A stretch of DNA of 64,000 nucleotides from Janthinobacterium sp. (GTDB lineage: Bacteria; Pseudomonadota; Gammaproteobacteria; Burkholderiales; Burkholderiaceae_D). The stretch is taken from the NCBI GenBank assembly GCA_003133225.1, contig PKWL01000072.1:1-64000 (forward strand). Reading direction: 5' to 3'. The position numbers were made by a program, and so were the translations under genes. The notes beneath the pieces were generated by a model. That model searched no databases. It had not been told where the DNA came from and saw only the letters and a list, made by a program, of their open reading frames with translations. How positions within the stretch are numbered: the first letter of the stretch is position 1; each line of letters begins with the position of its first letter. Below, piece after piece: positions 33,039 through 43,318 of this stretch.

Positions 33039-33247
33039 TTATGCCGTGGCTATCGTACAGGAAAATGGTTTGCCAGAAAAACGGACGTGCCCGCTCCCAT
33101 TTTGCAGCGCAGCAAGAAACTAGGTAAGTGTGCGCGAAACCCCATCGCCGCCAGCCGATGTTGCCTTGGGACCGCGTTTGCCACGCCCCCGGCCCAAGCG
33201 CGATTTGGCAACTTGGGGCGCTAGCGAAGCGTTAACAACGCGTGAGT

Positions 33248-33493
33248 TCAGGCAAAGGCGAAAGAAATGGCCGGCCTTGGCGGTGGCTCGATCGGGGGGC
33301 CGAGCGGTGTATTGCGGGGATCGATGGCTGGCCTGGGCGCCTGTTGAGACGGTGGAGTGATGATAATAATGGGCGGAATCGTCGGTGGCGCCCCTTTTGG
33401 CCCGGTGGCAAACGCGAACGATCTTCCCCGCCGCGCCACCCGAACAAATTCCCTCAATAAAGATTGATCCTTTGTTGGTTCAAACGATACCAT
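33248..33493 (-). CDS. Small proline-rich protein of unknown function (81 aa)
   Basis: CAGGGAGAGCACCATG ribosome-binding site; MVSFEPTKDQSLLREFVRVARRGRSFAFATGPKGAPPTIPPIIIITPPS...PPPRPAISFAFA. Confidence 0.45.
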   Translation of the reverse strand: MVSFEPTKDQSLLREFVRVARRGRSFAFATGPKGAPPTIPPIIIITPPSQQAPRPAIDPRNTPLGPPIEPPPRPAISFAFA

Positions 33494-33679
33494 GGTGCTC
33501 TCCCTGCGCAAGTGCAGACGTTAAGTATACCTGCCAATATCGTTTTTGCAAGGATAATCCGGGAGACGCGCCACCTGGCGCTCTGGAACTCCGAAGCGAT
33601 GGCAATCATGCCGTTACGTCTAGGGGAGGCCCCCCTTTAACGCCGAACTTAATGGGCTTTTGGCCGCGCCAGGCTTTAT

Positions 33680-34423
33680 TTACAAGCCTTCGATCAGGCG
33701 CATCGCAAACACGATCGGCAAGCCGACCTCGATTACCTTGCGAGCGGCCGCGCCGTTATCATAAGGTACGCGAAAATAACTCAACTCGAAGCTGACATCG
33801 TCGAACAGGGCATAACAGGCGGACGGAATACCGTCGCGCGGCTGGCCAACCGAGCCGGGAATGGCCAGGTATTGATGCTGCAGTTGCAAAGGGACGTGGC
33901 TGCCGCCGCGCGGGGTATGGCAACCGATGCGCCCGTCGGCGGTGCGCCGGTATAAGGCTGGATCGTGCACGTGGCCGCAAAATATGATGCGGCAATGCTC
34001 GGCCTCCATGCTGCGCGCCGCTTCGGCGGAACCCGATACGTATTCCCAGGCGCTTGGCTGCTGCGCGCTGGCATGCACAAACAGCAAGCCATCCTGCTCG
34101 GCCGTCAGCGGCAATTGTTCGAGAAAGGCCAATTGCGCCGCGGACAGCCGGGTGCGCGTCCACTCGATCGCTTCGCGCGCTTCGGCGTGCATCTGAAGCC
34201 GCGTGGCGCAAACGGCCGCGTGATCATGGTTGCCCTGCACGGCGATCGCCCCCCGCGCCACATAGTGCATCACGGTATCGACCACCCAGGCCGGATCGGC
34301 GCCGTAACCGACCAAGTCGCCCAGGAAGGCGTAGCGGTCCGCCTGCTGCTGTTCGGCGTGCAGTAAGCAGGCGCTGACCGCCTCGCGGTTGGCGTGCAGA
34401 TCGGTCAACAGGGCAAGGCGCAT
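33680..34423 (-). CDS. Metallophosphoesterase
   Basis: ALLTDLHANREAV, FLGDLVGYGADP, QGNHDHA, FCGHVHDP; start MRLALLTD, shorter than the ORF-track ORF. Confidence 0.9.
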   Translation of the reverse strand: MRLALLTDLHANREAVSACLLHAEQQQADRYAFLGDLVGYGADPAWVVDTVMHYVARGAIAVQGNHDHAAVCATRLQMHAEAREAIEWTRTRLSAAQLAFLEQLPLTAEQDGLLFVHASAQQPSAWEYVSGSAEAARSMEAEHCRIIFCGHVHDPALYRRTADGRIGCHTPRGGSHVPLQLQHQYLAIPGSVGQPRDGIPSACYALFDDVSFELSYFRVPYDNGAAARKVIEVGLPIVFAMRLIEGL

Positions 34424-34425
34424 GA

Positions 34426-35133
34426 TTATGCGGGAGCCGCGGCAAACTGACGGTAGCCACGCGCGCGCAAAGTGCAGGCTGGACAGTTGCCGCAGCCATA
34501 GCCCCAATCGTGCAGCACGCCGCGCTCGCCCAAGTAGCAGGTGTGGGTGCCGGTGCGGATGAGTTCGACCAGCGCCGCCCCGCCCAGCTCCTGCGCCAGT
34601 TCCCAGGTCGCGCTCTTGTCGAGCCACATGAGCGGGGTTTCCACCCTTAGGCGGCTCGCCATGCCCAAGTTGAGCGTCACTTGCAGTGCCTTCATCGTAT
34701 CGTCGCGGCAATCCGGATACCCGGAAAAATCCGTCTCGCACATGCCCCCCACCAGCACCGTCAAGCCGCGGCGATAAGCCAGGGTCGCTGCCACCGTCAT
34801 GAACAGCAGGTTGCGCCCCGGCACAAACGTATTCGGCAAGCCGTTTTCCTGCATCGCGATCTCGACGTTTTGCGTCAGGGCCGTATCGGAAATGGCGGCG
34901 ATCAGTGACAGGTCGATCATGTGGTCGGGCCCGAGCCGGCTGTCCCATGCGGACGACTGGGCCCGTATGGCGTCGATCACGGTAGGGCGCATGGTCAGCT
35001 CGACAGCGTGGCGCTGGCCATAGGCAAAACCTATTGTTTCCACCCTCGAGTAACGTGCGAGGGCCCAGGCCAGACAGGTGGTGGAATCTTGCCCACCGCT
35101 AAAGAGCACCAGTGCGGCGTCAGTTGGAAGCAT
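34426..35133 (-). CDS. queC: 7-cyano-7-deazaguanine synthase
   Basis: [33 protein letters not shown]-terminal Cys cluster [22 protein letters not shown]. Confidence 0.95.
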   Translation of the reverse strand: MLPTDAALVLFSGGQDSTTCLAWALARYSRVETIGFAYGQRHAVELTMRPTVIDAIRAQSSAWDSRLGPDHMIDLSLIAAISDTALTQNVEIAMQENGLPNTFVPGRNLLFMTVAATLAYRRGLTVLVGGMCETDFSGYPDCRDDTMKALQVTLNLGMASRLRVETPLMWLDKSATWELAQELGGAALVELIRTGTHTCYLGERGVLHDWGYGCGNCPACTLRARGYRQFAAAPA

Positions 35134-35847
35134 AACGATCTTTCGTAAATTCTAAAAGCGGGGCGCCCTTCCCCAGACCCGACTCGCCCGCGAGGTGGCA
35201 ATCCGGTGACCGGCAACAGGCATCCGCTGCATGGCGTGTCTTCTTGCACCCGCCGGCGAATTTCTTCGCGCCCCCGAATTTTGGCACAAGTCGCGACAAA
35301 AGTAATGGCCAAATCGCGCTGGCCATGGCCGGTGGCCCAACGGCACCGGCTTCACGGTCAAAATCGATACGCCCAGTCCGTCCGACGAGCCGCACACGAC
35401 ACTCTTGGACTGGGGCCCGGCTCCCCCGGCATGAACATAGTAGCTGTCGCCGCGGGCGGCATCCGCACGGCGCCGCGTTTCTCGGCCTTCTGGCAAGCGC
35501 GTCGCGCACTCGGGTTTGCCGGCGCAAGACGGCATAACGCGGGGCGAACGGCGCGGCCGGTAACAGCGCCCGCCCGGTCCCGAAGCCTGCCCGACACTGG
35601 GGCCTTGAAGGGTCTTGGTCGGCGCGCGCTATTCGTCGCCGTCTTCAATCATGGCCGGTGCTCGCAAGGCCCGGCGCGCACGGGCAGCCCCTCAAGGCGT
35701 CCCCCTTCAGCTCGCTGTCGCCATAAACCCGCGCGACCCGACATCGAACCCGGCCGCGCAGGCGAGCTCGTGGCCGTCGAGATCACCGCCGGCACTGGCC
35801 TGGGGTATCAATTCTTGATCATTTCACCGCCGCCGGGCTTTCTCGCG

Positions 35848-35988
35848 CTAACTGGGATTAGGGTCGGGCACGGGATCGTCCTGCGGCACCGGGTGCGCCG
35901 GATAGGGGTGGGGTTGCGGCTCAGGCACAGGCTCTTCGGCCGGTGCCGGGTCGGGCGCGCGATGCGCGTTTATGACGAATTGATTCAT
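35848..35988 (-). CDS. Small proline/acid-rich peptide (46 aa), unknown function
   Basis: ACGGGAGCCAAGATG ribosome-binding site; MNQFVINAHRAPDPAPAEEPVPEPQPHPYPAHPVPQDDPVPDPNPS. Confidence 0.45.
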   Translation of the reverse strand: MNQFVINAHRAPDPAPAEEPVPEPQPHPYPAHPVPQDDPVPDPNPS

Positions 35989-36292
35989 CTTGGCTCCCGT
36001 AAGGTTGGAACTCGACCTTACCACGAGCGCTACGCCGCTGTCCTGACGCGAAAAAACGGTTCCAGCTTGCGGATGGCGCGTCAACCAACGGGCGCGAAGG
36101 CAAGCTGGCAGCGGGTCGGGGTCCCCGCGTGCGCGCGACCCCGTCGCGCGGCCCCAAAGCGGGGCAACGATTGGCTCTGATCGAAGCGGAGTCTACGAGC
36201 GGCCACTACGGGCCAATCGTGCCCTGCGATATTCTGGCATACTCGCCCACTCCCAGAATAACTCGGCCGCGGCCGACAGTTGGATACTTTTC

Positions 36293-36808
36293 ATGGAAAT
36301 AACTACCGTGCTGCTGCTGGTTCTAGTCCCGTTGCTGGTCTGGCGCATCTATTCGCGCCTGAAACGCACGCTCGGGCGCCAGCACTCGCAACTGTGGCGC
36401 CACTGGGCCGCTGCCATCGCGTTTCCGCTGATGATCGGAACGCTTGCAATTGGCGCCCGGCAGGACTTGCTCGCGCTCTCTTGCCTCGGCGCTGGCACCA
36501 TCGCTGGCGTTTGGCTAGGTATCTGGGGCATCAAGCTGACCCGATTTGAAAACACCGACAAAGGCCATTTCTACACGCCTAATAGGCATCTCGGCGTCGC
36601 CGTGCCGATGCTGTTCATCGCGCGCCTCCTGTACCGCGGCCTGGAGTTGTATCTGATCAGCCGCCAAGCAATCCCCGCCTCGGCGCAGGATTTCACAACG
36701 AGCCCTCTCACCGTGCTCGTGTTTGGCTTGCTGGCCGGTTATTACTCAGCGTACGGCTGGGGGTTGGTGCGCTGGCGCCAGCCAACTGTGAAGCCAGGCG
36801 CCAACTAG
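36293..36808 (+). CDS. Multi-TM membrane protein, CcdC/DUF1453-like
   Basis: 171 aa with several hydrophobic helices; KGHFYTPNRHLGVAV. Confidence 0.6.
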   Translation: MEITTVLLLVLVPLLVWRIYSRLKRTLGRQHSQLWRHWAAAIAFPLMIGTLAIGARQDLLALSCLGAGTIAGVWLGIWGIKLTRFENTDKGHFYTPNRHLGVAVPMLFIARLLYRGLELYLISRQAIPASAQDFTTSPLTVLVFGLLAGYYSAYGWGLVRWRQPTVKPGAN

Positions 36809-36836
36809 GGGCAAAAGGAGAAAAAAATCCGACCAG

Positions 36837-37349
36837 TCACGGCTTGATGTTGAAGGCTTTTGAAATCAGCTTCACGGCTTCAGGGCTATCCCATTCTTTG
36901 GCGCCATAGTACTTGCCCAGCACCCGACCCTGCCCGTCAATGAGCAAGGTCAACGGAATCCGATCGGCTCCCAACATGTTTTCCATCACCACCTTGCTAT
37001 CGATGAAATTGTTAAATGTGGTGTTCGATTGCTGTAGGAAGGCTTTGGCGCGGTCCCGATAGTCGTCGGTCGAAATGCCAACTACATTGAATTGCTTGCC
37101 ACCGTAGCGGCGGGAAAGTTTCTCCAGCGACCCCATTTCTTGTCTGCAAGGTCCACACCAACTGGCCCATACGTTGATGATCAAAGGCTTGCCGCGAAAT
37201 GCCGACAAGCTTCCAGATGCCCCGGAAAGCCCTTGCATTTGTGCTTCGCGAAGAAAGCCGCCGACGTCGACCTCGCCGACGGTTTTCGCGAAGGCAAGGG
37301 AAGTTGTTTGCGCCATACAGAGCAACAATAAAGAAAAAATGGTTTTCAT
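36837..37349 (-). CDS. TlpA-family thiol:disulfide oxidoreductase
   Basis: Signal peptide; INVWASWCGPCRQEMGSLEKLSRRY. Confidence 0.92.
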   Translation of the reverse strand: MKTIFSLLLLCMAQTTSLAFAKTVGEVDVGGFLREAQMQGLSGASGSLSAFRGKPLIINVWASWCGPCRQEMGSLEKLSRRYGGKQFNVVGISTDDYRDRAKAFLQQSNTTFNNFIDSKVVMENMLGADRIPLTLLIDGQGRVLGKYYGAKEWDSPEAVKLISKAFNIKP

Positions 37350-37685
37350 GCCCGAGAGGATACCAGCCGCGGGCCAAGTTCGTGTGCCTTCCTCAGCGAC
37401 CGGCATAGCTTGTCCACGGGCCGGCATGGCGTTCATGATGAAAAAGGACGAGCACCAGGCACAAGATGAGCACCGTAGTGGTGAAAACGAAAAGGTTTTT
37501 CAGCCGGCGCATTGGGCGCCGTTTTCTCCTCGCCAGGGTTGCCGCAAGGCCAATGGAGCACCGTGCCGGCAATCGAATCGCCGGCCGGTCCAGGTTGGCA
37601 TGAATAGAGTCGGGTCCTCATGGGATAGGCAGCCTCGAATTTGCTATATACTTAGCGACGCCTGAACCAGCCCATTTCCACCTAA

Positions 37686-38324
37686 ATGACATTGCTCGCC
37701 GATTTGCGCAAGACCTACGCCCGGGGCTCGTTGGCCAAATCCGCCGTCAATTCCGATCCGATACTCCAGTTCAAAAGCTGGATGAAAGAGGCGCTTAGCG
37801 CCGAACTGCCGGAACCAAATGCGATGACGCTCGCCACTGTGGACACAGAAGGAAAACCATCGGCACGCATCGTCTTGATCAAGGGCGTTGACGCCCGCGG
37901 GTTCATTTTTTACACCAATTACGAGAGCCGCAAGGGGCACGACCTGCAAGCTAATGGGCACGCTGCGCTGTTGTTTCACTGGATCGAACTGGAACGACAA
38001 GTGCGCATCGAAGGGCGCGTCGAGAAGTTGCCGGACGCCGAAAGCGACGCCTACTACGCATCGCGTCCATTGGACTCACGCATTGGCGCATGGGCCTCTG
38101 AACAGAGCCGCGAGGTGTCGAGTCGCCTGGTCCTAGTCGGGCGCGCCGCGAAGTTCGCCGCCAAGTTCGGCATAAACCCGCCGCGACCGCCGCATTGGGG
38201 CGGCTATGTCGTCATTCCCGAGTTGATGGAGTTCTGGCAGGGGCGAGCTTCGCGCTTGCACGACCGTATCACGTATACGCGGGAGCCCGACGGGACGTGG
38301 CGCATTGCCAGACTGGCCCCTTAG
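37686..38324 (+). CDS. pdxH: Pyridoxamine 5'-phosphate oxidase
   Basis: [68 protein letters not shown]. Confidence 0.96.
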   Translation: MTLLADLRKTYARGSLAKSAVNSDPILQFKSWMKEALSAELPEPNAMTLATVDTEGKPSARIVLIKGVDARGFIFYTNYESRKGHDLQANGHAALLFHWIELERQVRIEGRVEKLPDAESDAYYASRPLDSRIGAWASEQSREVSSRLVLVGRAAKFAAKFGINPPRPPHWGGYVVIPELMEFWQGRASRLHDRITYTREPDGTWRIARLAP

Positions 38325-38470
38325 CAAACCGGCCCTGTAGTTGCATTATTGATAACCTAGAGCTTGGCGGCGACGCCGGCGCCAAGCGCGTGCAATTGTT
38401 CCAATTTGGCGGCGCTGGCCGCGCGGCGCCAGTTCACCGGCGCTCCCGCGAGCCACGCCAATGGCGGCGC

Positions 38471-39217
38471 CTACTGTTTGGTGATGCGCTCCAGCGTTTG
38501 CTCGACGAAGTCGCCATTGTTATCGACAAAGCGCAGGCGTACCGGATACCAGTCGAGCGAAGGCGCCAGCCAGATGTCGACCTGCTGGCCTTTGTCGTCC
38601 GGCGGCGGCGCTTTCACCAAGTGCACGGCGCTCACGTCGCCTTGCGCGATGCGCACGGTCTCTTGACCGACGACCTTAAATACCCAGCGCTCGGCGTCGC
38701 GCCGGCCAGCCACAAAAAAAGTCCATTCGGAGCCCGCCGTGAACTTGTCTGGCGCGCCGCGTGCCACCGCAACCAGCTGCCATGGCGCGCTGGCACGGTC
38801 CTGCTCGCCCCCCTTGAGGGGATAGCTTTCCTGCGAGTCGCCAAAGACGATGGTCTTGGTGTCGCGCTGGAACGTGGTTGTGCTCGGCTCTTGGCGGAAG
38901 CGCTTCTCATTAAACTGAGTTGGCGCTAGGCCGTAGTCGTCGATCGCGCCTTCGCTTTTGTTGTCGAGCACCTTGCCAAACAGGGGCGACCGGGACTCGG
39001 CCACGATGGAATACCGGTTGTCGCTGACGCGCCAGTTGATGGTGCCATCGCCGGACAATTGAAAGCCGTGCTGGCTCAGCTTGATCGTATACACCAAGTC
39101 GGCCGAGGGCGGAACGTTAAACGCCCGCTTGACACTGGGGTGCTCGGCGGCGGCCAGCGCCGGTCCCAGCAAGGAAAGCAGCAAGCTGCAGGCGATCGCC
39201 CGTTTGATGGTAAACAT
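38471..39217 (-). CDS. DUF3108 domain-containing exported protein
   Basis: Signal peptide; VDIWLAPSLDWYPVRLRFVDNNGDFVEQTL. Confidence 0.82.
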   Translation of the reverse strand: MFTIKRAIACSLLLSLLGPALAAAEHPSVKRAFNVPPSADLVYTIKLSQHGFQLSGDGTINWRVSDNRYSIVAESRSPLFGKVLDNKSEGAIDDYGLAPTQFNEKRFRQEPSTTTFQRDTKTIVFGDSQESYPLKGGEQDRASAPWQLVAVARGAPDKFTAGSEWTFFVAGRRDAERWVFKVVGQETVRIAQGDVSAVHLVKAPPPDDKGQQVDIWLAPSLDWYPVRLRFVDNNGDFVEQTLERITKQ

Positions 39218-39220
39218 AAA

Positions 39221-40375
39221 TTATCTTCCTCGTGATTCAGTCTCGGTGATGTTGGATACCGACTGTGTTGTAACCGCTCCGTTTGCTTCCGTGTTTTTGA
39301 TCTGGACGGGATACCATCCGCGGCTCGGCGCCAGCCAAATATCGAGGCGGGACGAATATGTGCCCGGTTTCGGCGGACGGCTCAGATGCCAGGTGACGAT
39401 TCTTCCCATTTTCGTGTTCAGCTCGTCCTCGCCAACCAAATGGAAGCGGAACACGTTCGCTTCATTATCCTCGCCAACCAAGACGTCGATATTGCCTTGC
39501 AACTGGTTGACATCGGCGCGTCCGATGGCAGCCAACTGAAACGGCAGCGTCGCCTTGTCCTGTGCGCCTGGCTGCAGCGGATAGGCCCGCTCGCCACCCG
39601 AAAACGTAATGCGCCCGTCCTTGCGGTTGAAGTGGGTCACCGTTGGTGCCCGCCCCTTGCGTTTCTCGGTTGCCGTAACAGGAGCAATACCGCTGTCGTC
39701 GACGCCCCCATCGCTGGTTAGGGCCAACAAATTGACGCGGGTGAAAAGCAGGTTCAGGCCTGCTTCCATCGACACACCGTAACTGTCGCCATCGAAGCGC
39801 CAAGACATGACCGCCGCGCCGCTCCAGATCGTGCCGTCCGCATCGACGCGCTTGACGTCAAGCGCAAATTCGGCGGACGGCGGCGGATCGGCCTTGTACT
39901 GGCGCAGCGCAGGCGCGGGCGTCGCATTAACTTGGCCGGCGTCCCCGGCAGCGGGCGCAGGCGGCGCCGGCGCGACTTCCGGCGGGGCCGGGGCGGCGGC
40001 TTCCGGCGCGGCCGGGGCGGCCTCACCGGTGGCCGCAAGCGCCGCCGGCGCCGCTGCTTCAGCGTCGGACGCAGGCGGCTCCAATGATGGCGCGGGCTCG
40101 AGTGGTGTCGCGCTTTGCGGCGCTGCTTTCGGTGCTGCTTTCGGCGCAGCTGTAGCACGTGCTGGCGGCGCCGGCGGCGCCTCTGACCTTATGCTCAGGC
40201 CGGGGCCGCGCGGCAGCGCCAGATGCAGCTGTGCCGTGACGATCGGCGCCGCCTTCGGGGTCGCACGCGGCACGCTGATATGCGCGCCGACCCAGTTGAT
40301 TATTAGGTAATGTAGCGCGATGGTTGCCGCGCATAGCGCCAGCACGCGCCGGCGTTGCAAAATGAAAATCCTCAT
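39221..40375 (-). CDS. DUF3108 domain-containing protein with Ala/Pro-rich linker
   Basis: N-terminal TM; Ala/Pro-rich stretch; LDIWLAPSRGWYPVQIKNTEANGAVTTQSV, paralogous to 38471-39217. Confidence 0.82.
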   Translation of the reverse strand: MRIFILQRRRVLALCAATIALHYLIINWVGAHISVPRATPKAAPIVTAQLHLALPRGPGLSIRSEAPPAPPARATAAPKAAPKAAPQSATPLEPAPSLEPPASDAEAAAPAALAATGEAAPAAPEAAAPAPPEVAPAPPAPAAGDAGQVNATPAPALRQYKADPPPSAEFALDVKRVDADGTIWSGAAVMSWRFDGDSYGVSMEAGLNLLFTRVNLLALTSDGGVDDSGIAPVTATEKRKGRAPTVTHFNRKDGRITFSGGERAYPLQPGAQDKATLPFQLAAIGRADVNQLQGNIDVLVGEDNEANVFRFHLVGEDELNTKMGRIVTWHLSRPPKPGTYSSRLDIWLAPSRGWYPVQIKNTEANGAVTTQSVSNITETESRGR

Positions 40376-40589
40376 ATGCCTAGTTTAACCGGTTCACCGC
40401 CTATCTTGCTGACAGATCGACGCGAGCCCCGCTTTGCGAAACAAATGGGGCCGGCCCTTGGCAGGGCGAACATGCCAAGCGCCGGGGGGCGCAGTGGAGG
40501 CGCTGAAGATTGCCATCAAGCAGCAAAATTTTGAATGGTTTTCCACTTTATCTGCTACGCTAAGAAATCATTCCCACTGGAGCCATACA

Positions 40590-41279
40590 ATGACCACACC
40601 GAACAACATCCCGGGCGCAGCTGTCATGACCGATACACTCGACTTCGTCAAGAACCTGTGGGGCAGTATGGGTGTGCCGGGCATGAACATTCCAGGGATC
40701 ACAGCGCCAACGCTGTCGGTCGACGAGCTCGACAAAAAAATCAGCGACCTGAAAGCCGTCGACGCCTGGCTCAGCGTCAACATGAGCATGCTGCGCGGTA
40801 CCATTCAAGCCCTCGAGATCCAGCGCGGCACCATCGCCACGCTCAAATCGATGGGCGCCTCGCTCGCCGCCGCCATCAAGCAGCCGGACGCGAGCGCCAC
40901 GTCCTTGTTCGAATCGATCCCGTACGCTTCAGTATTTTTCCATCAAGCACCCGCTGAAGCGGCAGCACCTGGCGCCGCGCCAGCGTCGACGCCGGCCGAA
41001 GCCGAGGTGAAGGCGCCCCCGGCAACGGCAGCATCCAACCCGGCATCCCAAATGACCAACCCGGCCGCGTGGTGGAATTTGCTGCAGGACCAGTTCAAAC
41101 AAGCGGTGACGGCGGCCATGTCGAACGACGCGCTGGCGGGCGCCGCATCCGACACGGCGAGCAAGGCGGCCGGCGAGGCGCCGACCACGGGGGCCAGCGC
41201 CAAATCGCCGGACAAGAAGGAAGCACCGGCCAAGGCCGCTACGGCCAAGCCGAAAACAAGCAAGATCAACAAAGCGTAA
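40590..41279 (+). CDS. PhaM-like polyhydroxyalkanoate granule regulatory protein
   Basis: DTLDFVKNLWGSMG, PTLSVDELDKKISDLKAVDAWLSVNMSMLRGTIQALEIQRGTIATLKSM; Ala/Lys/Pro-rich C-terminus. Confidence 0.78.
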   Translation: MTTPNNIPGAAVMTDTLDFVKNLWGSMGVPGMNIPGITAPTLSVDELDKKISDLKAVDAWLSVNMSMLRGTIQALEIQRGTIATLKSMGASLAAAIKQPDASATSLFESIPYASVFFHQAPAEAAAPGAAPASTPAEAEVKAPPATAASNPASQMTNPAAWWNLLQDQFKQAVTAAMSNDALAGAASDTASKAAGEAPTTGASAKSPDKKEAPAKAATAKPKTSKINKA

Positions 41280-41317
41280 GGTGGGGCCGGGTCGGGTGGC
41301 TTGGCCATCCCTCCCCT

Positions 41318-41530
41318 TTAGGCGAGGCGACGGATTTGGATGGCGTCAATCCATTCTCCCTGGCGCGTGACTTTCCCGATCGTAATCAAGCCGCCTTCGG
41401 CCAATTGCTTGGCGCTGTCGTGCGCCGCTTGGAACGCGGGCAAGGTGTCGCCTTTGGCCGCGACGGGGCGGATCCAGGCAGCGCTTCCCACCTTCATTTT
41501 TTCGTAGACTTCCTTGGCCATATCACGCAT
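41318..41530 (-). CDS. Conserved small hypothetical protein (70 aa)
   Basis: MRDMAKEVYEKMKVGSAAWIRPVAAKGDTLPAFQAAHDSAKQLAEGGLITIGKVTRQGEWIDAIQIRRLA; start may be the second Met. Confidence 0.55.
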   Translation of the reverse strand: MRDMAKEVYEKMKVGSAAWIRPVAAKGDTLPAFQAAHDSAKQLAEGGLITIGKVTRQGEWIDAIQIRRLA

Positions 41531-41629
41531 TTTTTTTCCTCATCATTGCTTTCGCAGGACGCGGGCCACCCCGCTCGATCGTAGTTTATCACCGCTGGCG
41601 TGGAAACAAGTTAGTCGCTCAATTTTCCT

Positions 41630-43318
41630 TTACGCGCCGGGCGCCGGCGCCGCCGGCACCTCGTCTGCCACCACGGGAGCGAGCGCGGCTAATTGCTCCA
41701 TCAGTTGCCCGAAACGCTGTTGGGCCGGGGCAATGGCATCCACATGCAGCAGCACCGCGCTCGCTTCGCCCGACAAGGCTTCGTCGAAGCCGTGCTCGCG
41801 CAAATGGGAGATGATGATTTGCGCCGAATTGAACAAGATGCGCAGATTGTTTGGCAGCGCCAAGCGCGCATGGCGCATCCATTCCACGGCTTCGGCTAGC
41901 TTACCGGTCTTCCATAGCAGCACGCCCTGGTTCATCATGTCGGCCGCTTCCTTGCGCCACGCCACGATCAGCAAATTGCCTTCGTCACCCATGCGCGCCT
42001 TGTCGAAGATTCTTTGCACATCCTCTAGCAGCAGCGCGTTGTCGTGGTTATTGCGAATTAAATAAGACAACAGATCGACCGGCGCTTCCTTCACCCCGAC
42101 GGCGAACAGCAAGGTCGCCAATTCCAGGCAGGTCGGTGTGTCGGGCCTTGCGCTGTCGGCCAGCAGCATCTGCTCGAGTTCGTCGCCGGTCTTGCGCGCG
42201 CGCCGGTAGTCGCCGCTTTCGTGATAAACCATGCCCTCCGTGATTTTGGCGCGCAGTCCGATCAACTCGCTCGTAAATTCGCGCTGGACCGCGATTAGCA
42301 GTTGCAAAGCTTCCTTGGGCTCGTTTTTCATCCCATACACGCGCGCCAGCCCCAGATAGGCATCGGCCGTTTTCATCACCGAATATTCGCCGATGGCGAT
42401 GCATTTGCGGAAGGCCTTTTCCGCCACGCCCAAATTACCCATCTTGAACGAGGCTTGGCCCAGGCCGCATTGACGCGACACGGAATTGGGCGACAGTCCG
42501 GCCGCTTTTTCCAGCACGTCGCAAGCTTGCTCGGGCTGGCCCAGCAGCTGATAGGCCGTCGCCAACTGATCGTAGGCATCGATGTAATACCGGTTTTCGG
42601 CGATGACGCCCTCGAACAATTGGCGCGCCGCATCCAGCTCGCCGTCGAGCATGCGGATCTTGGCCACCCCTGCCTTGGCCCAATTGTAGTCACGTTCGGC
42701 TAACACCCGCTCGAACACGGCACGCGCCTGGTGCGGCTCACCGCTCTTGAGCAGCAAAACAGCTTGCATGCGCAGCAAATCGAGCTCATGGAGCTTGTCA
42801 TCGGCCGCCTTCGCGCCGCACAGCTTGGCCGCGCGCAGATAATCTTTTTCCAGAAAGGCTTGGTCGATTTCCCTGAATACTTGCTTTTTTTGCCAAACCC
42901 GGTTCAGGCGGGTCAACAGCATGCCTTCCGTGATCGGCTTGATCAGGTAGGCGTCGGGCTGATGCTCGGCCGCGCCCATCACGGATTCGACGCTTTTCTC
43001 GGCCGACACCATCAGCCACATGCTGCTAGGCGCCATCAGATTGCGCACGCGCGCCTCTTCCAGCACTTGCTGGCCGTTCTTGCCCTCACCCAAGTTGTAG
43101 TCGCACAGCACCACGTCATAGCGGGTACGGATCAGCATCGTCATCGCTTCGCCGCCGCTGGCGGCCTGGTCTATATGGCAGGCGCCCAGATTGCGCAAAG
43201 ACTCGCGCAACAATTGGCGGATGCCTTCGAAATCGTCCACCACGAGATAGTGCTTGTCGGCCCAGTCAGCGACGGCGGTGCCCGCCGCAAGCTTATGCCG
43301 GCCCAGGTGGGGGCTCAC
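41630..43318 (-). CDS. Response regulator with C-terminal TPR repeats
   Basis: YLVVDDFEGIRQLL, VVLCDYNLGEGKNG, then TPR-like helices; GTG start overlaps the upstream kinase stop (GTGA). Confidence 0.88.
   Translation of the reverse strand: MSPHLGRHKLAAGTAVADWADKHYLVVDDFEGIRQLLRESLRNLGACHIDQAASGGEAMTMLIRTRYDVVLCDYNLGEGKNGQQVLEEARVRNLMAPSSMWLMVSAEKSVESVMGAAEHQPDAYLIKPITEGMLLTRLNRVWQKKQVFREIDQAFLEKDYLRAAKLCGAKAADDKLHELDLLRMQAVLLLKSGEPHQARAVFERVLAERDYNWAKAGVAKIRMLDGELDAARQLFEGVIAENRYYIDAYDQLATAYQLLGQPEQACDVLEKAAGLSPNSVSRQCGLGQASFKMGNLGVAEKAFRKCIAIGEYSVMKTADAYLGLARVYGMKNEPKEALQLLIAVQREFTSELIGLRAKITEGMVYHESGDYRRARKTGDELEQMLLADSARPDTPTCLELATLLFAVGVKEAPVDLLSYLIRNNHDNALLLEDVQRIFDKARMGDEGNLLIVAWRKEAADMMNQGVLLWKTGKLAEAVEWMRHARLALPNNLRILFNSAQIIISHLREHGFDEALSGEASAVLLHVDAIAPAQQRFGQLMEQLAALAPVVADEVPAAPAPGA

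Noticed and set aside
35206-36180. 324-aa plus-strand ORF after queC
   Set aside because: Arg/Ala/Gly-rich composition typical of random GC-rich frames; overlaps a mini-ORF with a better ribosome-binding site on the other strand.
38363-38388. GC-rich inverted repeat GCTTGGCG...CGCCAAGC after pdxH
   Set aside because: Short stem without a T-tract; could be a weak terminator but not distinctive.
39807-40310. Plus-strand Gly/Ala-rich ORF (167 aa) suggestive of a repeat surface protein
   Set aside because: Reverse complement of the Ala/Pro-rich spacer in the DUF3108 gene; composition artefact.
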